DNA of 64,000 nucleotides from contig CAWACP010000004.1 in the NCBI GenBank assembly GCA_963780655.1, forward strand, positions 1,302,001 to 1,366,000, given 5' to 3'. The position numbers and the translations under genes are program-made. Source of the DNA: CAWACP01 sp963780655 (GTDB lineage: Bacteria > Acidobacteriota > Terriglobia > Bryobacterales > Bryobacteraceae). The number at the start of each line of letters is the position of its first letter. Position 1 is the first letter of the stretch. This document shows positions 59,482 through 64,000 of the stretch, piece after piece. The notes beneath the pieces are model-generated. The model was not told the DNA's origin. It saw only the letters and a list, made by a program, of their open reading frames with translations, and did not search any database.

Positions 59482-60830
59482 CAACGGTGCTTAATGTCGG
59501 CAGAGTCGAGGCGGGTTCTCCCGGTGCGCCACAAGGAGAATCGATGGAAGCGAGTTATTACATAGCCGCCATTGACGTGCACAAGAGCATGTTGGCGGTG
59601 GTTCTGACCGATGTTGCCGCGGAGGGTCCCCATCATTTTGAGCGCCGGAAGTTCGGGACTCTGGCCAGCGATCTGCTGAGCCTGGCGGAATGGCTGGCCG
59701 AGCGCCAGGTGCGCGAGGTAGTGATGGAGTCGACGGCGCAGTACTGGAAGCCGGTGTGGCGGCAGTTGGAAGGGCAGTGCCAGCTGCACCTGGCGCAGGC
59801 GCAATCCAATCGGGCGCGCAAAGGGCGCAAGGACGATTTTCGCGATGCCGAGCGGCTGGCGCGCCGGTACGTGGCGGACGAACTGGTTCTGAGCTTTGTC
59901 CCGGACCCCGAGCAGCGCCTGTGGCGGACACTGACCCGCAGCAAGTACCAACTCACGCGCGACCGCGTCCGTCTGGGCAATCAGCTGGAGTCTCTGCTGG
60001 AGGACGCACGCATCAAGCTGGCCACCCAGGTGAGCGATCTGTTGGGGGGTCAGCAGCCGGAAGATACTGGAACGTCTGGCCGATGGCGAGACCGATGCAC
60101 AGGCGCTGGCGGAGCTGGCCGAACCGGAACTGCGGGCCGACCCGGAAGAGCTGCGCGACGCCCTGAGCGGCGCCGCCGGCATGAGCCCCCTGCATCGGCA
60201 GATCCTGCGTCTGTTCCTGGAGCGGCTCGACCTGATCGAGCGGCAGATGGCGGAGTTGCACCGGGCAGCGGCGACCGCCCTGCAGCCGCATCAGGCAGCC
60301 GTGGTGCGCCTTGCCGCGGTCCCGGGCTTCGGTCCGGATTCGGCCCAGCAGGTGATTGCCGAGGTGGGTCCCCAGGCGGCCACCTTTGCTTCTCCGCAGG
60401 AACTGGCTTCCTGGGTGGGAGTCTGTCCCGGCCGGGAAGAGTCGGCCGAGAAGTCCAAAAGCGACGCCAGTCCCAAGGGCAATCGCACCATGCGCCGCGT
60501 CCTCAACCAGGCCGCCAATGCTGCCCGCAAGACGAAGGGCAGCATCTTCCAGCTCCTGTACCGCCGATTGCTGCCGCGCCTGGGTCATCGCCGTACCATC
60601 TGGGCGATCAGCCACAAATTATGCCGCATGGTGTGGATCATTCTTCATCGGGGCGAGGAGTACATCGAATTCGGCCCGGAACGAGACGCACGGGCGGAGG
60701 CATCACGAACCGCACGGCTGCTCCGCCGACTTCGTCGCCTCGGCTATCAGGTCACGCCGCCCGCTGGGGTCAGCGCATGACGGGGAACGCGTTTTCGTCG
60801 GCTGACGGGTGATGGGTTTTCAACGGTGCT
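59482..60830 (+). mobile_element. IS110-family element (approximate limits)
   Basis: A single transposase gene of the IS110 type is flanked by the direct repeat CAACGGTGCT at 59482-59491 and 60821-60830. IS110 elements lack inverted repeats and are bounded by short core repeats, so these are reasonable candidate boundaries. The true left end could lie further upstream, because a bridge RNA would need non-coding sequence. Confidence 0.6.
59544..60780 (+). pseudogene. IS110-family transposase, frameshifted at a G run
   Basis: ATG 59544 has AAGGAG upstream. The N-terminal RuvC-like DEDD domain has YYIAAIDVHKSMLAVVLTD, REVVMESTAQYWKPVW and RKDDFRDAERLARRYV. After SDLLG the frame is lost at GGGGGG (60044-60049); dropping one G restores VSSRKILERLADGETDAQAL. 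The C-terminal Transposase_20 domain then runs in the next frame (AAVPGFGPDSAQQVIAEVG, ELASWVGVCPGREESAEKSK, cysteine and serine motifs) to TGA 60780. Without the extra base it would be a full-length 412-residue enzyme. Confidence 0.85.
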
Positions 60831-60837
60831 CTACAAA

Positions 60838-61953
60838 TCAGAAGGGGATCTGATCCACGATCTCGATGCCGAAAGCTTCGAGACCCACCACCTTGCGCGG
60901 ATGATTCGTCAGCAGCCGGATAGTGTGCAGGCCCAGGTCAGACAATATCTGCGCGCCCAGGCCGTTTTCATATTGCAGCGCGCGCTGGCCATCGGCCGAA
61001 AGCAGCGCCTTGTGGTCGCGGAACCCGGGCCGCGTCTGATGCAGGTACACCAGCACTCCGGCGCCCTCTCGCACCATGCGCTCCATGGCTCGTTCCACCT
61101 GGTCCCGGCATTCGCAATCGCGGGAGCCGAAGATGCTTCCCGCCAGACAGTGTGACTGCATGCGCACCAGCACCTGCTCCATGCCCGCGATGTCGCCGTG
61201 CACCAGCGCCAGATGACGCTCGTCGTCGATGGCACCGCGATACGTCACCGCGCGGAACTCTCCGGCGGCGGTTGCCAGGCACCGCTCGCCTTCGCGATGC
61301 ACCGACCGTTCATGGCGCAGCCGGTACCGGATCAGGTCCGCCACCGAGATCATCTTCATCTGGTGCTTCGCGCAGAAGACCTCCAGCTCCGGCACGCGGG
61401 CCATGGTACCGTCCGGGTTCATGATCTCGCAGATGACTCCGCCGGGCGCGAGTCCCGCCAGCCTGGCCAGATCGACGGCAGCCTCGGTTTGCCCGGCTCG
61501 CACCAGTACGCCGCCCTCGCGCGCGCGCAACGGAAAAACGTGGCCCGGACGCGCCAGATCGGAAGGCTGCGCATCCGCGCGCATGGCCACACGAATCGTA
61601 TGGGCGCGGTCGGCCGCTGAGATGCCCGTCGTGACGCCATCGGCGGCGTCCACCGATTCGCAGAATGCCGTGCCGAACTGCGACGTATTGTGCTGCGACA
61701 TCTGCGGCAACGCCAGGCGATCGCACAGTTCCGCGCTCAGCGCCAGGCAGATGAGGCCGCGCCCGTGCGCCGCCATGAAGTTGATGACGTCGGCGGTGAT
61801 GAGCTCGGCGGCAATGGTGAGATCGCCCTCGTTCTCGCGATCTTCGTCGTCAACGACGACCACCATGCGGCCGGCGCGGAAATCCTCAATGGCCTCCGGG
61901 ATGGTCTCAAACGGCATCTGAGTACCAGCATAGCGAAGCAGTTTCTGCGGCAT
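60838..61953 (-). CDS. ribBA: RibBA-type protein: DHBP synthase with a damaged GTP cyclohydrolase II domain
   Basis: 371 residues. The N-terminal DHBP synthase (about 15-215) is intact, with VVVVDDEDRENEGDLTIAAE, AMRADAQPSDLARPGHVFPL and EGGVLVRAGQTEAAVDLARL. It makes the four-carbon unit of riboflavin from ribulose 5-phosphate. The C-terminal part keeps the GCH II zinc cysteines (SHCLAGSIFGSRDCECRDQ) and the end GAQILSDLGLHTIRLLTNHP. Where the family has EGRGIGLxNKxxAYxLQDxG through LGF..D.RD, it has the shorter, unrelated TRPGFRDHKALLSADGQ. The catalytic Tyr and Arg are therefore missing. Confidence 0.88.
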   Translation of the reverse strand: MPQKLLRYAGTQMPFETIPEAIEDFRAGRMVVVVDDEDRENEGDLTIAAELITADVINFMAAHGRGLICLALSAELCDRLALPQMSQHNTSQFGTAFCESVDAADGVTTGISAADRAHTIRVAMRADAQPSDLARPGHVFPLRAREGGVLVRAGQTEAAVDLARLAGLAPGGVICEIMNPDGTMARVPELEVFCAKHQMKMISVADLIRYRLRHERSVHREGERCLATAAGEFRAVTYRGAIDDERHLALVHGDIAGMEQVLVRMQSHCLAGSIFGSRDCECRDQVERAMERMVREGAGVLVYLHQTRPGFRDHKALLSADGQRALQYENGLGAQILSDLGLHTIRLLTNHPRKVVGLEAFGIEIVDQIPF

Positions 61954-62058
61954 AGGCGCCCGGTGGGTATGGGCCAGAATACTCAGGCATACCGCTTACT
62001 CAGACCTCGGTGTTATTTGCAAAAAACGCTCCTGGGGCCTAATGTTTGAATCTGCCGG

Positions 62059-62080
62059 GTGAACATTCACACTATACTTT
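62059..62080 (+). promoter_or_regulatory. Candidate promoter/operator of hutI
   Basis: The inverted repeat GTGAACATTCAC (62059-62070) is followed directly by TATACT (62073-62078), a good -10 box, 14 bases before the hutI ATG. A repressor binding the palindrome would block this promoter. The short leader leaves little room for a ribosome site. Confidence 0.5.
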
Positions 62081-62091
62081 GTTCGTGACAC

Positions 62092-63363
62092 ATGCCCAGG
62101 CTCGCCCTCGTTCGAGGCGCCCGCCAGCTGCTGACGCTGCGCGGTCCCGCCGGGCCGCGCCGGGGTCCGGATCTGCGCAACCCTGCCATCATTCAGGACG
62201 GCTCAGTCCTCATCGTTGACGGCATCATCCGTGAGGTGGGCCCCACCAGGCGCGTAGAGAATCTGGCTGCCGCGCGCGACGCCGTGGAAATCAATGCCGC
62301 CGGCCGCGTGGTGATGCCTGGATTCATCGACAGCCACACGCACCTGGTTGGGGGCGCGCCGCGGCTCGCGGAGTTCGAGGCGCGTCTCGAAGGCATCGAG
62401 ATCGCCGAAGCGCGGAGGCCGCCCGCGGAAGTGGCGCGCGAAATCGAGGCGACCTCCGGCCGGACCCTCGACACCCAGGCGGCGCAGATCGTCCAGGAAT
62501 TCGCGCGGCACGGCACGACGACCATCGAGGCCAAGTCCGGTTTCGGCATCACCGCCGCCGGCGAGCTGAAGATCCTGCGCACCAGTAACGCACTCAACAA
62601 CCGGCCGCTTCCGGTGCTGTCCACTGTCATGGCGTCGTCGGAATACCGCTCCGTTCACAATCTCACCGCGCATGATTACATCGACTGGCTTGCCGCCGAG
62701 CTGCTGCCGGTGGTGCAGCGCCGCCAGCTCGCCTCCTTCGCCGATATCTCCTGCGACGACGGCGCGTTTACGCAGGAGGACTGCCGCTTGTTTCTGGACG
62801 CGGCGAAGCGGCTCGGTTTCGGCATACGGATGCATGGCGGACAGCGTTCACGAGGAGGCGCCGTAGAGTTGGCCATCCAGATGTCGGCGTACAGCATCGA
62901 TCACCTTAACCACATCGATGAACAGCAGATGGCGGCTCTGGCGCGCTCGAACACCATAGCGACCCTCCTGCCGGGCCCGGTCTTCTTTCGCGGCGGCGTC
63001 CGTTATGCGCCCGCGCGGGCGCTGATCGACAGCGGCGTGGCCGTCGCTTTGGCCACGGACTACAACGTCGAGACTTCGCCGTCCTGGAGCATGCCCATGG
63101 CGATCGCGCTGGCCTGCGAATTCATGCGCATGAGTCCCGCCGAAGCCGTCGCCGCGGCCACCATCAACGGAGCGCACGCCCTGGGACGCGCCGCTCGCGG
63201 AGGCTCCATCGAGTACGGCAAGGATGCCGATCTCATCATCCTTTCCGTGCCCGACTACCGCGAGCTGCCCTACCGCTTCGGCGCGAACCTGGTGGAGAAG
63301 ACCATCCGCCGTGGTGAAATCATATACGACAGGGCGAATGTGACGTGGCCGGACAAATTGTAG
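62092..63363 (+). CDS. hutI: Imidazolonepropionase
   Basis: 423 residues of the amidohydrolase superfamily. The metal motif is VVMPGFIDSHTHLVGG. EAKSGFGITAAGELKILR, GIRMHGGQRSRGGAVELA and LATDYNVETSPSWSMPMAIA are typical of HutI, though HGGQ replaces the more common HAEQ. It opens the imidazolone ring in histidine degradation to give formiminoglutamate. It overlaps the next gene, which uses that product. Confidence 0.93.
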   Translation: MPRLALVRGARQLLTLRGPAGPRRGPDLRNPAIIQDGSVLIVDGIIREVGPTRRVENLAAARDAVEINAAGRVVMPGFIDSHTHLVGGAPRLAEFEARLEGIEIAEARRPPAEVAREIEATSGRTLDTQAAQIVQEFARHGTTTIEAKSGFGITAAGELKILRTSNALNNRPLPVLSTVMASSEYRSVHNLTAHDYIDWLAAELLPVVQRRQLASFADISCDDGAFTQEDCRLFLDAAKRLGFGIRMHGGQRSRGGAVELAIQMSAYSIDHLNHIDEQQMAALARSNTIATLLPGPVFFRGGVRYAPARALIDSGVAVALATDYNVETSPSWSMPMAIALACEFMRMSPAEAVAAATINGAHALGRAARGGSIEYGKDADLIILSVPDYRELPYRFGANLVEKTIRRGEIIYDRANVTWPDKL

Positions 63364-64000
63364 AGTGCGTGCCCAACTTCTCGGAGGGCCGCGACAGGAC
63401 CAAGGTGGACGCCATCGAGCGAGCTGTCCGCGCTACCGGCGTTACCGTGCTGCGCACCGAGATGGACCCCGACCATAACCGCTCAGTCATCACCTTCGCG
63501 GGCGCTCCCGATGCCGTCTCCCAGGCCGCGCTGCGCGCCATCGAAAAGGCTGCGGAGCTGATCGACCTGCGCGAGCACGCCGGAGTTCACCCGCGCATCG
63601 GCGCCACCGACGTAGCGCCTTTCGTGCCCATCGAAGGCATCACGCTGGAGGAATGCGCGAGTCTCGCGTGGCAGACCGGTGAACAGGTGTGGCGGCTGCT
63701 GCGCATCCCTGTCTATTTTTATGAAGCGAGCGCCCGGCGGCCCGAGCGCAGGCATCTTGAAAACATTCGCCGTGGCCAGTTCGAGACATTGCGCGCCGAA
63801 GCGCTGGCCAATCCCGACCGGGCGCCGGACCTGGGCGGACCCGCCTTCCATCCTTCAGCCGGCGCCGTCGTTATGGGCGCGCGGAAGCTGCTGATCGCCT
63901 GGAACATCAACCTGGACACCCAGGACCTCGACATTGCGCGCCGCATCGCCCGGAAGATCCGGGCCTCGCACGGCGGCCTGCCGCACGTGAAGGCGCTGGG
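63345..64000 (+). CDS. ftcD: Glutamate formimidoyltransferase, 3' end cut by window edge
   Basis: Opens at GTG 63345, inside the last 19 bases of hutI: AGQIVECVPNFSEGRDRTKV. It continues with VTVLRTEMDPDHNRSVITF, LREHAGVHPRIGATDVAPFV and AWNINLDTQDLDIARRIA. All are characteristic of the formiminotransferase N-terminal domain. It transfers the formimino group to tetrahydrofolate in histidine breakdown. The frame is open to the window end. Confidence 0.93.
   Translation, partial: MAGQIVECVPNFSEGRDRTKVDAIERAVRATGVTVLRTEMDPDHNRSVITFAGAPDAVSQAALRAIEKAAELIDLREHAGVHPRIGATDVAPFVPIEGITLEECASLAWQTGEQVWRLLRIPVYFYEASARRPERRHLENIRRGQFETLRAEALANPDRAPDLGGPAFHPSAGAVVMGARKLLIAWNINLDTQDLDIARRIARKIRASHGGLPHVKAL

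Noticed and set aside
1..64000. tRNA or rRNA genes
   Set aside because: I looked for TPsiC-type GGTTCGAATC motifs with matching acceptor stems and for rRNA-like stretches, and found none I could support.

Overview
The window is GC-rich, gene-dense bacterial DNA that looks like an acidobacterium of the Solibacter/Bryobacter type. The pointers are a very large TonB-dependent receptor with an N-terminal carboxypeptidase-like domain, an orphan duplicated MacB-type permease, a VWA protein of the acidobacterial kind, many GTG starts, stop/start overlaps of the ATGA or GTGA type, and several families of short palindromic repeats between genes. This assignment is inferred from gene content; no rRNA or tRNA gene was seen to confirm it.

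Layout. 1-7.2 kb: end of glyA, a coupled glycosyltransferase, an orphan permease, an isochorismatase-fold protein without the usual cysteine, a VOC-PP2C fusion phosphatase and the scar of a short-chain dehydrogenase. 7.3-10.7 kb: two divergent toxin-antitoxin pairs (Doc type and DUF1778/GNAT type) sharing a palindrome-rich gap, then a truncated IS21-type element. 10.8-15 kb: tesA divergent from ybbA-ybbP. 15.3-22 kb: a MocR-type regulator divergent from a frameshifted TonB-dependent receptor, a cytochrome P460-like protein and a DoxX-like membrane protein. 22-28 kb: two paralogous small membrane proteins, a ROK kinase, a PfkB kinase and an unknown frameshifted protein, a HAD phosphatase, a DUF4337 protein and a decayed HEPN-MNT pair. 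28.5-39.7 kb: AlkA-like glycosylase, VWA protein, rmlD, a PilZ protein, fumC, three small envelope stress-type proteins, an efflux adaptor, SGNH esterase, gpmA and eno. 39.9-43.5 kb: a four-gene cassette (SGNH hydrolase, SxtJ-like, DUF5989 and carbamoyltransferase), bordered by a partial second copy of the eno 5' end. 44-47 kb: brnTA with a damaged toxin, and a PadR-thioesterase-NifX-like-rhodanese operon. 47.3-64 kb: a TRAP transporter, trpD, an AsmA-like protein, a MocA-like/XdhC pair, LysR, an ECF sigma factor with its partner, an IS110 element, a RibBA with a damaged GTP cyclohydrolase half, hutI and the start of ftcD.

Three themes stand out. First, the carbamoyltransferase cassette has the same four families as sxtI-J-K-L of the saxitoxin cluster and looks like a transferable carbamoylation unit. 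Second, two inserted modules (this cassette and the HEPN-MNT pair) are each bordered by a degraded direct repeat of the end of the neighbouring housekeeping gene. Third, there are several layers of small repeats: a roughly 210-bp MITE-like element that has inserted into a palindromic repeat, and a 93-bp palindrome that sits in frame inside a protein-coding gene.

Several genes (TonB receptor, the unknown protein near 24.5 kb, brnT, a secreted protein at 46.5 kb, the IS110 transposase) carry single-base frameshifts. These may be real decay or assembly errors, and the sequence alone cannot decide.
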